From Coffea arabica (lineage: Eukaryota > Streptophyta > Magnoliopsida > Gentianales > Rubiaceae): a stretch of 64,000 nt of DNA. The notes under the pieces are model-generated. The model was given only the letters and a program-made list of their open reading frames with translations, was not told the origin of the DNA and did no database searches. The stretch covers positions 13,710,501 through 13,774,500 of the forward strand of contig NC_092323.1 in assembly GCF_036785885.1 (NCBI RefSeq), given 5' to 3'. The stretch's first letter is position 1. Every line of letters starts with the position of its first letter. Made by a program: the position numbers and the translations under genes. This document shows, one piece after another, positions 27,344 to 36,869 of this stretch.

Positions 27344-28024
27344 TACGGATGACAATTGGGGCGGGTGCTTGCGGGAGGCTAATGGGACGGGGCAGGAGAG
27401 AAATTTTTCCCCGTGTGAAAACAGGGCAGAGGACAGGGGTCCGTCACCTGTTAACAAAAATTAATATATATGTATATAATTATATATAATATTTAATGTA
27501 ATAAGTTACAAACTTATAATAATAATAATATTAGTTATATGTATTATATAATATATATTAGTATATGTAATATAATTGATATTATCAATTATACTAATAA
27601 TTATACATGTCTACTAATGAAAATTGTTAATTAGTTATACTAAATTTACTAGTACATTTATACTAAATTCCTAATTACACTTAACACAATAACATTTTTT
27701 CTCAAAAAAATAATGACTTAGTGATTATACTTGTGTCAAAAGTGAAAACTTGACTATTTTAGTTGTATTTGTTTATCTTGTTGGATTGCATTCAAATAAC
27801 TTTTGCTTGATTATTTTTATGGGTTTTAATTGTAAAATTACAATGAATAATAACTTGGTGATGTGTTAATACTTCTGTATTTGATTATTTGCTAAAATTT
27901 GATTATAGTGAAATTATATGACAAATTTTTATTAACCTCGCTATGAAAGATGGGGTGGGGTGGAAGGAGCGTGGAGCAGGATGAGAGCGGGGAATTAGTG
28001 GGCAACAGGGCGGGGGAATTCCTA
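27344..28024. mobile_element. Non-autonomous hAT-like element, 681 bp
   Basis: GC-rich ends flank an AT-rich core: TACGGATGACAATTGGGGCG on the left and GGGCGGGGGAATTCCTA on the right. Direct repeats of 8 bp, GGAACAAT, flank it exactly (27336-27343 and 28025-28032). An 8-bp duplication is the hallmark of the hAT superfamily. The terminal inverted repeats are short and imperfect (TACGGA against TAGGAA). No transposase is encoded. The superfamily call rests mainly on the duplication length. Confidence 0.6.
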
Positions 28025-28165
28025 GGAACAATATGTAATTTAGCCTTTAAATAACATAAGATAATGACACCACTTCACTTGTTATTCCCTTTTTTTTCCT
28101 CTCACTGTCCTAGTATCGCGTAAACCAGCATCTCAATATTTCACCTTGCACTTAGCGGTTAGCAA

Positions 28166-28337
28166 AAGCCTTTGGTCTGGTGGTTGCTATCAAGCACCGA
28201 AGTCTTGGTAGTATTGGATTCAATCCTTGTTTCTTACTAAATTGCCACTATATATGGCTGCCTTCAGTGACTTTCTCCTAGGGAGATACACACGTGTGAA
28301 AAAGAGTTCATCTACACTAACTACTTAAAAAAAAACA
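28166..28337 (+). mobile_element. tRNA-derived SINE, about 170 bp
   Basis: A box A-like TGGTCTGGTGG (28173-28183) fits the polymerase III consensus and is followed 32 bp later by a box B-like GGATTCAATCC (28216-28226). The unit ends in an A-rich tail at 28327-28335. The arrangement matches plant SINEs with a tRNA-like head. No target-site duplication could be fixed, and box B carries a change from GGTTCRANNCC. Confidence 0.5.
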
Positions 28338-28342
28338 CAATA

Positions 28343-28517
28343 AGTATGTTTGGATAGTCAAATAATGGTAAAAAATTATTTGTTTGCATCACAAACATAA
28401 TTTCCAACATATCTTTTTATCTTTTCAATCATTTTTTTATCTCACATATATCATATCATAAAAATGTTACAGTAATTATTCCAAATAATATTTTAAATAA
28501 TCTCCCGTCCAAAAATA
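28343..28517 (+). repeat. Full-length-looking MITE copy, TTTGGATAG family
   Basis: It begins TATGTTTGGATAGTCAAATA and ends AATAATCTCCCGTCCAAAAA, imperfect inverted ends. The interior has TTTGCATCACAAACATAATT, TCTTTTTATCTTTTCAATCA and GTTACAGTAATTATTCCAAA in the order seen in the other copies. It is about 175 bp, with no coding capacity. Superfamily not assigned. Confidence 0.55.
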
Positions 28518-29842
28518 TGTTTAAATGATATACGAACATGAAACTTTTAAAAATCAAGAGGTGGGCCATCTTCTTCTGTTTTGTAACTATCTATTAGTTG
28601 TATGTATGTCGCTTAAAGTACGATTTTTCATATAAAAAAATTAAGGCAGACTTTGGGTACTCGATAAGAAGTCTTTAGTGTTAATTTTTTGATAAAGTGT
28701 AATTAAGTCTTAAAAGTCTAAATAATCATTATGAATATATATGAACCTTAGTGAAATCAGTTAAACACTGGTACTCATCTGAAAAAGATAGTCAAGGAAA
28801 GCAAACAAAGTGGACAGATCTGGATTAATTAATTGGACTCATTTTGCTACCTATAAATATCCAGTTATTCATTGGCTGTTTCGAACTTGTGCAACATAAA
28901 CACATCAAACAGAGTGGACGAGCCCATTCCAAAATTGTGACGTTATCTTCGACCCATTAATTTGGGCCTACACCTTTTATCTCGAGTGCTTAGGGCCCAA
29001 AATGGAAATGCAGGGAAATCAAAGTTCCCTCGCAAATACTAGCTTGTATTCGTATTCCTGTCGGAATTGCAATTTATCTTAATTGGTGCTGTCACTATAT
29101 TATCTTATGGTCTGAAATCTGATCACAAATCCGCTGATTATGGACGGAAATTCAGCACAAACCCTTGCTTAGCTAAAGATATCATCATGGAAATGTTCTG
29201 TAGAAACTGGTTAAATTTTTTACTATTTGTAAGTTTTGGCGTAACTTTATTATCTCAAATCAAATATTCATCAGATACCATTTTCAACGATCAATAAGTT
29301 TAATCCATAATTCCAATGGCCTTAGGACTAAAGAAATCGTCATGTATGGTTCTAGATTTAGTGGAAATTGCTACTGTGGCAGAATTTCATGCGATCAACT
29401 GCAAGAATTCGTGAATGCGATCAACTGCTGTTTCCATTCCTTCTTGTTTAGCAGAAGAAGTTTTGTTTAATTTTGTAAAAAAAAATTCAACTTTCTGAAA
29501 TAGTTTCTTAGAACAATACTCGGCAAGTTTGGATCGTGAAAGATTACAACGATGAAAATTCTTGGACAGAACAATTTGAACTCGGCAAGTTTTAAATTCT
29601 TGAGCACAGACAATATTTAGCAAAGAAAACACAACGCTGAAACTCTTAACCAAGACTCTAGTTTCTGAACTACAGCATTGAAGGATAAAACCGTACAGAC
29701 ATTTTTACTCGTGAAGCCTTTGTCAAAGAATTGAGAGGCTTCAGAAAAACTTGAGAAAGGAAGACTTCTATCCTTATCTTTGGTTGTTATTATGGGTAGG
29801 AAGACCTCCATTTATTACTACCTTACAAGGCATGAACATGAT
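28518..29842. other. Intergenic DNA with no recognised gene
   Basis: No conserved ORF or RNA gene is visible. The minus-strand ORFs at 29387-29811 lie directly downstream of the EP1-like gene and are low-complexity; part of this may be its 3' UTR. Confidence 0.5.
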
Positions 29843-31201
29843 TCATGCTCCAATACTGTAAGAAACTTGCATTTGTTTCAGGTCAACAGGGGCTTTAATG
29901 TACCCCACATGTGTTGAATTTGCAACTCTAGTCAGGGTCTTCAACTCATAAGCAATCCAGCACCTTGATGTATCTAGGTGATAGAAATACCCCAAGCACT
30001 TGCAATCACTGGTGCATTTCTTTGCACAATCATCCTCCTTGATTGGTCCATCTCCTCTTGTATATGTGCTTAGGAAATGGTTGACTCCTTCCAACTTATA
30101 GTACTGGAAATCTTTAGCACTGCAAGACGTTAGCTTGGGGGAATCACAATCCTTGCTCCAACCCAACAGCCCACTAGGCAATGGACAGGCAACACATTGG
30201 CTATCCTCACAAAGCCCAAAATTACCACATCTTGATGGCAGTTGGCATTCTCCGCCATCATCTCTAGTGAACAAAGTGTAGGTCTCCTCCCATGCTCCAT
30301 AATCCACTTTGGGATAGAACGTGTAGGCCTTCAAACTCCCATCAATTCCCAATCTAAGGTATGTCAGAGTGCTGTTGTATTTGGGCCTTGACAAGATCCG
30401 GTTTCCACCACTTGAAGAATTCACTATCTGATACTCGAACGTTATCTCATAAGCAAAAGCTTCCTCTGTCTCCGGATTGCTTGTGAACTTCACGGACTCT
30501 AAATTTCCCTTGACAGAAAGCACAGTGTTTAGATCATAATAGAGCATGGGTCTTGGAGAATTCTTACTTTGGTAGTACAAAGCAAACTTTTTAGGGTCCA
30601 ACACCAAGCTATATGGCCCATTAATATTCTCCTCTACAGAAGCCCGGCTTAAGAGCTTAGTCGGGCCTCCTAGCTTTAGGGCCTGGCCCACTAAGAGGGT
30701 GTCGGTCGGCGAATCAAAACTTTGCCAGATAAAATTACCCTTGGAATCATGGAGGACCATGTTTCCGTCAGGCAACAGCTTGAAACCTACCACCCCTTGG
30801 TTGGCTGTTCCGGTCTGCCATGCAACGCGGCCATCGGAATCCGCCAACACCAGGTTGCCGTCCTTCCCGAATGTGAGGGTGGCATTCTCTCGGACGGGGT
30901 TACCCCGATTCGCCTCCCAAACCCAGCGCATGAGCGACTCTGATCGGACCGTGCCCATACGCAAGGCAAGAGTGTATGCATTGGGAGTGGTGTTATAGAA
31001 GCAAAGTTGAAAAGGGGAGTTAAACACATCAAGAACACGATAATCAGCACCATATTCAACAATGTACTCCCCAAATTCACCTTCATTGACATATTGGAAA
31101 GTTTCATTGTCAGGAACAGAAGCCTGAGCAAGGAAAGAAAAGGTTGGGATGAAGAAAAGAAGAAATGCTAGTTTGGTGAATGAGCAGTGAAATGATGCCA
31201 T
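29843..31201 (-). CDS. EP1-like secreted glycoprotein (bulb-type lectin + PAN), 452 aa
   Basis: This is a single exon from the ATG at 31201 (MASFHCSFTK); an in-frame ATG 33 bp upstream is less likely because it would put charged residues before the signal peptide. Residues 1-28 form a signal peptide (hydrophobic LAFLLFFIPTFSFLAQA). A bulb-type (G-type) mannose-binding lectin domain follows (about 60-180, with ATLTFGKDGNLVLADSDGRV and NFIWQSFDSPTDTLLVGQ). Then come an S-locus-like region, a short Cys-rich EGF-like segment (CQLPSRCGNFGLCEDSQC) and a C-terminal PAN/apple domain (KEDDCAKKCTSDCKCLGYFY). There is no membrane segment or kinase domain, so it is a wall or apoplast protein. Several N-x-S/T glycosylation sites are present. 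Carrot EP1 is the type member, an epidermis-secreted protein; the exact role is unknown. Confidence 0.93.
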   Translation of the reverse strand: MASFHCSFTKLAFLLFFIPTFSFLAQASVPDNETFQYVNEGEFGEYIVEYGADYRVLDVFNSPFQLCFYNTTPNAYTLALRMGTVRSESLMRWVWEANRGNPVRENATLTFGKDGNLVLADSDGRVAWQTGTANQGVVGFKLLPDGNMVLHDSKGNFIWQSFDSPTDTLLVGQALKLGGPTKLLSRASVEENINGPYSLVLDPKKFALYYQSKNSPRPMLYYDLNTVLSVKGNLESVKFTSNPETEEAFAYEITFEYQIVNSSSGGNRILSRPKYNSTLTYLRLGIDGSLKAYTFYPKVDYGAWEETYTLFTRDDGGECQLPSRCGNFGLCEDSQCVACPLPSGLLGWSKDCDSPKLTSCSAKDFQYYKLEGVNHFLSTYTRGDGPIKEDDCAKKCTSDCKCLGYFYHLDTSRCWIAYELKTLTRVANSTHVGYIKAPVDLKQMQVSYSIGA

Positions 31202-31251
31202 GTTTTTGTTCTGTAGAATGCAGTGCTGATCCAAAGGCTAATGAAGATTGA

Positions 31252-31260
31252 TACTTATAG
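31252..31260 (-). promoter_or_regulatory. TATA box of the EP1-like gene
   Basis: On the minus strand the sequence is CTATAAGTA, about 50 bp before the ATG at 31201. The implied 5' UTR is short, roughly 20-30 nt. Confidence 0.5.
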
Positions 31261-31337
31261 GGGAGCAAAAACTAATTATTTAAACGTCAATTATGGATTT
31301 TGCATTGTTGAATGCAAGTTGGAAACCATTACATGCG

Positions 31338-31345
31338 CCACGTGG
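31338..31345. promoter_or_regulatory. Palindromic G-box CCACGTGG
   Basis: CCACGTGG lies about 140 bp upstream of the EP1-like start codon. CACGTG is the core bound by plant bZIP and bHLH (for example PIF) factors and would fit light or stress control of a surface glycoprotein. This is inference from the motif. Confidence 0.5.
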
Positions 31346-32403
31346 GTCGACGTAGAAATCTAGTCAATGGAGGCTGCTATTGTTTTCCCCAGAAGTGTAT
31401 ATATATATGTTTTCCTTGCACCCACATTAAAGAAAAGAAAAGAAAAGGAGATGCTTATTGCCTTTGGAATTTAGCAAATTTTAGACAAGAAAGAAAAACT
31501 TATGGTTTATATTTTTATTATACTCCAGGGAACATGCATATTTTATACTTCTGGGAATATGCATATTTTGCTTTATCTTTTGGCTTATGTTTCCTTGAAC
31601 GTACTAAATTGGTGTACTTTCTTTCCATTAATGAAATTGTTTTGCTGCCTGAATTTCACAAGAAAAAGAAGGTGATAAAAAAAATTGCTATCAGCCGTTC
31701 TTTTGCCCCCTCAAAGCGATAAGGTCTTCGCTGGAAAGTGGGAAATTGGAAATGATTGATGCAATGGTTGGCACATTTTTTCACATATATTGTATCTTAT
31801 ATACAAAAGGCATAAAAATGAGAATATTCTGTAAACAAAAAGTGATTGAAAAGACAACCAAAGCTCATCGCTTAACAACAGACATAAAGCGATAATAATA
31901 ATAATAAATTAGAAGCAAATCAAAGCTCATGAAGGACCAACCCACCAATCTGATCGTATTTATTTATCCAAAGCAATGCAAATACATTACAATTATTTTT
32001 ACCTTCAAAATAGTTCATGCATTTGTATTTTGATGATAAGTCTTGGATGAGGAAGCAAATGGCCTAGAACAGAAAGCTATTATGTACTTTGTACATAACA
32101 TCTGGTTTTAGTGTGATTTTGTCTAGTTATTGTATTTCTTAGAGTATTTTGACATAAGGGGTTGTACTTCCCACAATCGTTGGTGCACACGAACAAAATT
32201 TTAACTTTCAGCCAATGAAGTAAAAAGAAAAAAAGCAAAATTCACACGTATAACACAGTAATATAAGTACACACCAAAACATCTATCAACTATAATAAAA
32301 ATACACAGTCGCACCTTACTCAATTTTACCCATCCTTCTGTATCGTAATATCTAACTGCCAAGCGTATATCGCATCTAATAATTGGTTTGAACTGTAGTT
32401 AAA

Positions 32404-32441
<38 letters not shown>

Positions 32442-32722
32442 ATTATTGGTGAATAAGTATGAGTTTATAGGGTTGGATTCGATGATAAGATAGAAAAAAA
32501 TTATACGTAGAAGGTTATAAATTCAAAATCTCCTATTAAATAAAAAGAGAGTACCAGTCTATATAACAGTATTGGTCAAATTGCACAATGAAATAAACTG
32601 TTATGTAACACACACAAAAAAAAGATTATGCAATTGTCATCTTTACATTAAGATTAAGAAGTGTTATTAACATTTCCCGTACATAAAACCAAATTAATCT
32701 CAATTGTGAACACTAAATGTCA
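31346..32722. other. Intergenic DNA between the EP1-like gene and the transposon nest
   Basis: This is AT-rich, with no recognised gene. The 136-codon plus-strand ORF at 31312-31722 overlaps the EP1 promoter and contains a small internal repeat (GAATATGCATATTTT-like) but no domain. A microsatellite lies at 32406-32439. Confidence 0.5.
32406..32439. repeat. (AT)n microsatellite
   Basis: An uninterrupted AT dinucleotide run of about 17 units lies just left of the nested transposon cluster. Confidence 0.9.
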
Positions 32723-34403
32723 AATTTTTTTGGGCAAATTATATTTTAACCCCCTGTAGTTTTCGGAAAAACCACATAACCCCCCTATGATTCAAAAAAC
32801 TATACATAAACTCCCTGTGGTTTGGGTTGAACTGTCAAATAGACGGAAAGAACCCATCGTGACGATTCGTGGGCAAAATGTCCAAATTACCCTAATATAA
32901 ATACAAAAAGAAAGCAGATGAAGTCGGACTCTCCCTTGCTCTGGCATTTGTCGTGAGAAAGAGAGGGTTATCGGCTTTTACCTTCGGACTTTGGAGAGGG
33001 TTCGGTGACTGGTGGGCAGTGATAAGGGTAGTGCGGATCTTGGCTTGCGGAATTTGGCTGCTTAGGGGATTTCTTCTTACAGCTCATTTCCTTATTTTTG
33101 TATTATTTCGCTTTTATTTTTTATTCCCTTCTTTTGAGTTTTGTGAAGGGGTTTGTTATTTATGGGTAGCGTGAAGAATTGTGCTGTGAAAAGAATTTGT
33201 CAGCCACTTGGGAGATATGGTAGGACGGAGCCGGAGGACTTAGCAGCTTCAGCTTCTTCTTCTTCTTCTTCTGTGTCTTCACACCATTCCATTCTACCGT
33301 ATCCTTCACGCCGTCGACAACCCAAGCTCGTGCCACCCCTGAAATGAGAGTGAATCTTGGAACCAGAAATGGAAGGACCAGTCAATCAAAACAAGAGATG
33401 CCCTTTGACCCCTGATGTGGACGCAGGTGGGCTACAATCTCAAGGCTCCACCCTCCCCTGCCCCGAGCCCCTCTTGACTCCCGTTTCGCATTTCATCATA
33501 TGCCTCCTGTCTCTTGCATTTTCCAATTCGTTCATGATTCGCATATGGCCTGGGAGGGATGTGTGTCTGGATCTTTAAGAATCAGACCATAATTTCATGC
33601 GTAAAGATTTAACCGGAGTTGGATCCTGTTCCTCTACATTTGAGAGTTGGTTCCGATGGACGATTGAGATCAAGCCAGGTCTTGTTAATACGTTTGAGAG
33701 TTGGTTCCGGTGTGTTTCTTCTGCGAAAATTCGCAGTCCAAACTAGATAGCACCTTTAACCTTTTGCCAATGTTTTAAAAACCGGACCGTTAATTGAACC
33801 GGTGAAGTGAAAGGGTCGAGGTTCAACCGGTCGGACCGGTTCAACCTCGGTTCAATGAATTTTTTTAAAAATAATTTATATAAATATATATATGTACAAA
33901 ATAAGACATGTAATGGACTAATTTAATATTTTATATGATGAAAAGTTTACTATTTTTTAATAACTTGGATTTTTAAAAATAAATTTTTTAAATTATAAGT
34001 TAAAACAAATAAATTTCATCTCAATTTCAATTATATCTAAATCCAACCCCAAAATATCACAATATTTTGAAATTATACAAAATTCATGTCTCTGAGAATT
34101 TAGATATTATGAATTTAAATTTAAATTTACGTTTTGGGATTTAGAGATTGCAATTTAAAAAAGAAAATTTGGAGTTCAAAGGAAATCAAGAAAATAGAAA
34201 ATAGAAATGTAAACTTGATAAGAAACAAAAAATAAGATAAAAGTGAGTGGTTGTGGCATTAAATAATTTGAGTTAAAAAAAATTCTTTTTTAACTTTTTT
34301 CAATTTAATGGACAAAAACAAAATTAAAAGATGGAAGAAAACATCAATAAATTAAAAATAAAGAGGTTTGATTAAAAAGGGAGTGACAAAAGAAAAGAGG
34401 ATA

Positions 34404-34421
34404 GAGAGAGAGAGAGAGAGT
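34404..34421 (+). repeat. (AG)n microsatellite
   Basis: Nine AG units lie in the AT-rich core of the nested hAT element. Confidence 0.7.
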
Positions 34422-34531
34422 TGAAAATTAAAAAGAAAGAGCCATAAGGGGATGAGATTTTGTAAGAAAAATGGAAAAAAGAAATATGAGTGTTTGTTTT
34501 ATATAAATAAGTTATCAAAAAAAACTAATAA

Positions 34532-34637
34532 GATGTGATGGTGCAACGGTTAATATATTGGTCTTTTATTACAAAGGTCTTGGGTTCGAATATTGATTGC
34601 TGCATTTTGCAAAACTTAAAAAAAAAAAAAAAAAAAA
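34532..34637 (+). mobile_element. SINE-like tRNA-related unit with poly(A) tail
   Basis: Box A-like TGGTGCAACGG (34539-34549) fits TRGYNNARNNG, and box B-like GGTTCGAATAT begins at 34583. The unit ends in a run of about 20 A residues (34618-34637). It lies wholly inside the hAT element. It may instead be a fixed internal part of that hAT family, since no clear duplication flanks it. Confidence 0.4.
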
Positions 34638-35124
34638 TGAAAGCTGAAAACCGGAAAACCGCCGGTTCAATCCGGTTCGGCGGTTTTCACGGTTCAACCG
34701 GTCTTTGACCGGTTTTCTAGCAAAGTCAACAATGTCATTGAACCGGACCGGTGCCATGGCCGGTTCGCGGTTCAACCGGTCGAACCGGCCGGTCCGGTCC
34801 GGTCCGATTTTCAAAACATTGCCTTTTGCTGGAATATGCCTCGTGTCTCTTGCATTCTCCCACCTTTAACTAGTTAGCATTCTTTTTGTGTACAGTTAGC
34901 ATCCTGTCCATATCAGGGTCAAAGGGTAATATGGGAATGGTTTTTATTGATACCAGTAGTACAAGCGCGTTTTGCCCACGAACCGTCACGATGATTACAT
35001 TCCGTCTATTTGACAGTTCAATCCAAACCACAGAGAGTTTATGTATAGTTTTTTGAATCATGGGGGGTTATATGGTTTTTGCGAAAACCACAGGAGGCTA
35101 AAATGTAATTTGCCCAATTTTTTT

Positions 35125-36862
35125 AAATAATATTTCGTTTGTATTATAAACACATTTTTCAACCCATTTTTTTATATTTTCAACCACCTTTTTATCTAGG
35201 GATAATTTCAGAAACCTCCCCTGAGGTTTCTGACATTTACACTCACCTCCCCTGTGGTTTGAACAATTACACTGACCTCCCCTGAGGTTACTATTCCTTT
35301 ACAAATTCAATCCAAATGATTAAAATATTTTTTTAGAGAGTGAAATTAGAATTTTGTACCTGATTTGCCATTTGTGCTACATGTCCAATGAATGACAAAG
35401 TATTACAAATTAATTAATAATTAATAAACTTTAAGGAGCGTAGTTTATAGGCAAATACGTATTACTTATTTAAAGTACCAGCTCTTTACGGATATTTTAC
35501 TTTCAAACATTTACTTTATTACAAATATTTATTCTCAAATACAGATTTGTATTTACTCTCAAATATTTAATTTTCGTTAAATAAAAACCTACCAGTTTTT
35601 CTTCGGTAGAAATATTAATATAACACTTTTTCAATTTTAGTTATAAATATTTATGTATTTAGCATAAATTAAATGATTCAGGATAAAATATTCATAAAGA
35701 GCTAATACTTTACTCATGTAATGGATGAAAATCATAAAAAAATTAATACTTTATGAGCCATTTCTTTTTTAAAAAAATATTTAATTTATATCAAATAGAT
35801 AACCTACTGATTTTCTTTTTACGAGAATATTACTGTAACACTTTTTAATTTTTAATTACAAACGTTAATATATTTATCATAAATTAAATATTTGAAAATA
35901 AAATATCTGTAAAGAGCGGGTACTTTAAATAGGTTATGTGTATTTGCCTATAAACTACACTCCTTACTTAAATCAATAAACTAAACTCCTTAACTTAAAT
36001 CAATAAACTATACTCCTTACTTTAAAGAGTATAGTTTATAGGCAAATACACATAACCTATTTAAAGTACCGACTCTTTACAGATATTTTATTTTCAAATA
36101 TTTAATTTATGATAAATATATTAACGTTTGTAATTAAAAATTTAAAAGTGTTACAGTAATATTCTCGCAAAAAGAAAATCAGTAGGTTATCTATTTAATA
36201 TAAATTAAATATTTTTTTAAAAAAGAAATGACCGATAAAGTATTAATTTTTTATGATTTTCATCCATTACATGAGTAAAGTATTAGCTCTTTATGAGTAT
36301 TTTATCCTGAATCATTTAATTTATGTTAAATACATAAATATTTATAACTAAAATTGAAAAAATGTTATATTAATGTTTCTATGGAAGAAAAACTGGTAGG
36401 TTTTGTATTTAACAAAAATTAAATATTTGAGAGTAAATACAAATCTGTATTTGAGAATAAATATTTGTAATAAAGTAAATGTTTGAAAGTAAAATACTCG
36501 TAAATAGTTGGTACTTTAAATAAGTAATGCGTATTTGCCTATAAACTACGCTCCTTAAAGTTTATTAATTATTAATTAATTTATAATACTTTGTCATTCA
36601 TTGGACATGTAGCACAAAGAACAAATCAGGTACAAAATTCTAATTTCACTCTCTAAAACAATATTTTGATCATTTGGACTAAATTTGTAAAGGATTAGTG
36701 ACCTCAGGGGAGGTCAGTGTAATTGTTCAAACCACAGGGGATGTTAGTGTAAATGTCAGAAACCTCAGGGAGGTTTCTGAAATTATCCCTTTTATCTAAC
36801 ATACATTATATTATAAAAAGTGTTATAATAATTATTTCAAATTATTCTTTCCAAACAAACCC
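35125..36862. repeat. MITE (TTTGGATAG family) split by the foldback element
   Basis: Positions 35125-35198 and 36790-36862 together read like the MITE at 28343-28517: the left part has TTTGTATTATAAACACATTT and CAACCACCTTTTTATC, and the right part has TAACATACATTATATTATAA and AATTATTTCAAATTATTC followed by CCAAACAAAC. The foldback element interrupts it at the TTTTATCTA motif. This orders the events: the MITE was there first. Confidence 0.55.
35199..36789. mobile_element. Foldback Mutator-like element, 1.59 kb near-perfect palindrome
   Basis: The termini GGGATAATTTCAGAAACCTC and its reverse complement define the ends, and an exact 9-bp duplication TTTTATCTA flanks them (35190-35198 and 36790-36798). 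The inverted repeat is not confined to the ends: the arms (about 35199-35965 and 36023-36789) match over roughly 770 bp, leaving a loop of about 60 bp made of two copies of CTTAAATCAATAAACTAWAC. Iterons ACCTCCCCTGAGGTTT start at 35214, 35245 and 35275. It has no coding capacity. A transcript across it would fold into a very long hairpin, a likely small-RNA source. Confidence 0.8.
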
Positions 36863-36869
36863 ATTAATA

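Larger units (their letters stand above)
33768..34821. mobile_element. Non-autonomous hAT element nested in the Mutator-like element
   Basis: It begins CAATGTTTTAAAAACCGGAC and its reverse-complemented right end begins CAATGTTTTGAAAATCGGAC, so the terminal inverted repeats are near identical and start with the hAT-like CANNG. An exact 8-bp duplication, CCTTTTGC, flanks it (33760-33767 and 34822-34829). The subterminal zones are packed with ACCGGTT/AACCGG words on both strands, while the 600-bp core is AT-rich. It has no transposase. A SINE-like unit lies within its right half. Confidence 0.75.
32732..35115. mobile_element. Mutator-like non-autonomous element, possible Pack-MULE, 2.4 kb
   Basis: Inverted termini of about 145 bp begin GGGCAAATTATATTTTAACC on the left and, as reverse complement, GGGCAAATTACATTTTAGCC on the right. 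A perfect 9-bp duplication, AATTTTTTT, flanks it at 32723-32731 and 35116-35124. Within each terminus, motifs like CCCCCTGTAGTTTT recur at 30-31 bp steps (32749, 32779, 32810). A second element (33768-34821) sits inside; without it the unit is about 1.3 kb. The interior at 32930-33600 is GC-richer and has a coding look, including a plus-strand frame from 33162 (MGSVKNCAVKRICQPLGRYG, then a Ser-rich stretch) that I cannot assign. That suggests capture of a host gene fragment. No transposase is present. The superfamily call follows from the 9-bp duplication and long termini. Confidence 0.7.

Noticed and set aside
31312-31722. 136-codon plus-strand ORF upstream of the EP1-like gene
   Set aside because: Overlaps a promoter region, odd composition (many Tyr/Phe/Lys), contains a small repeat and no known domain.
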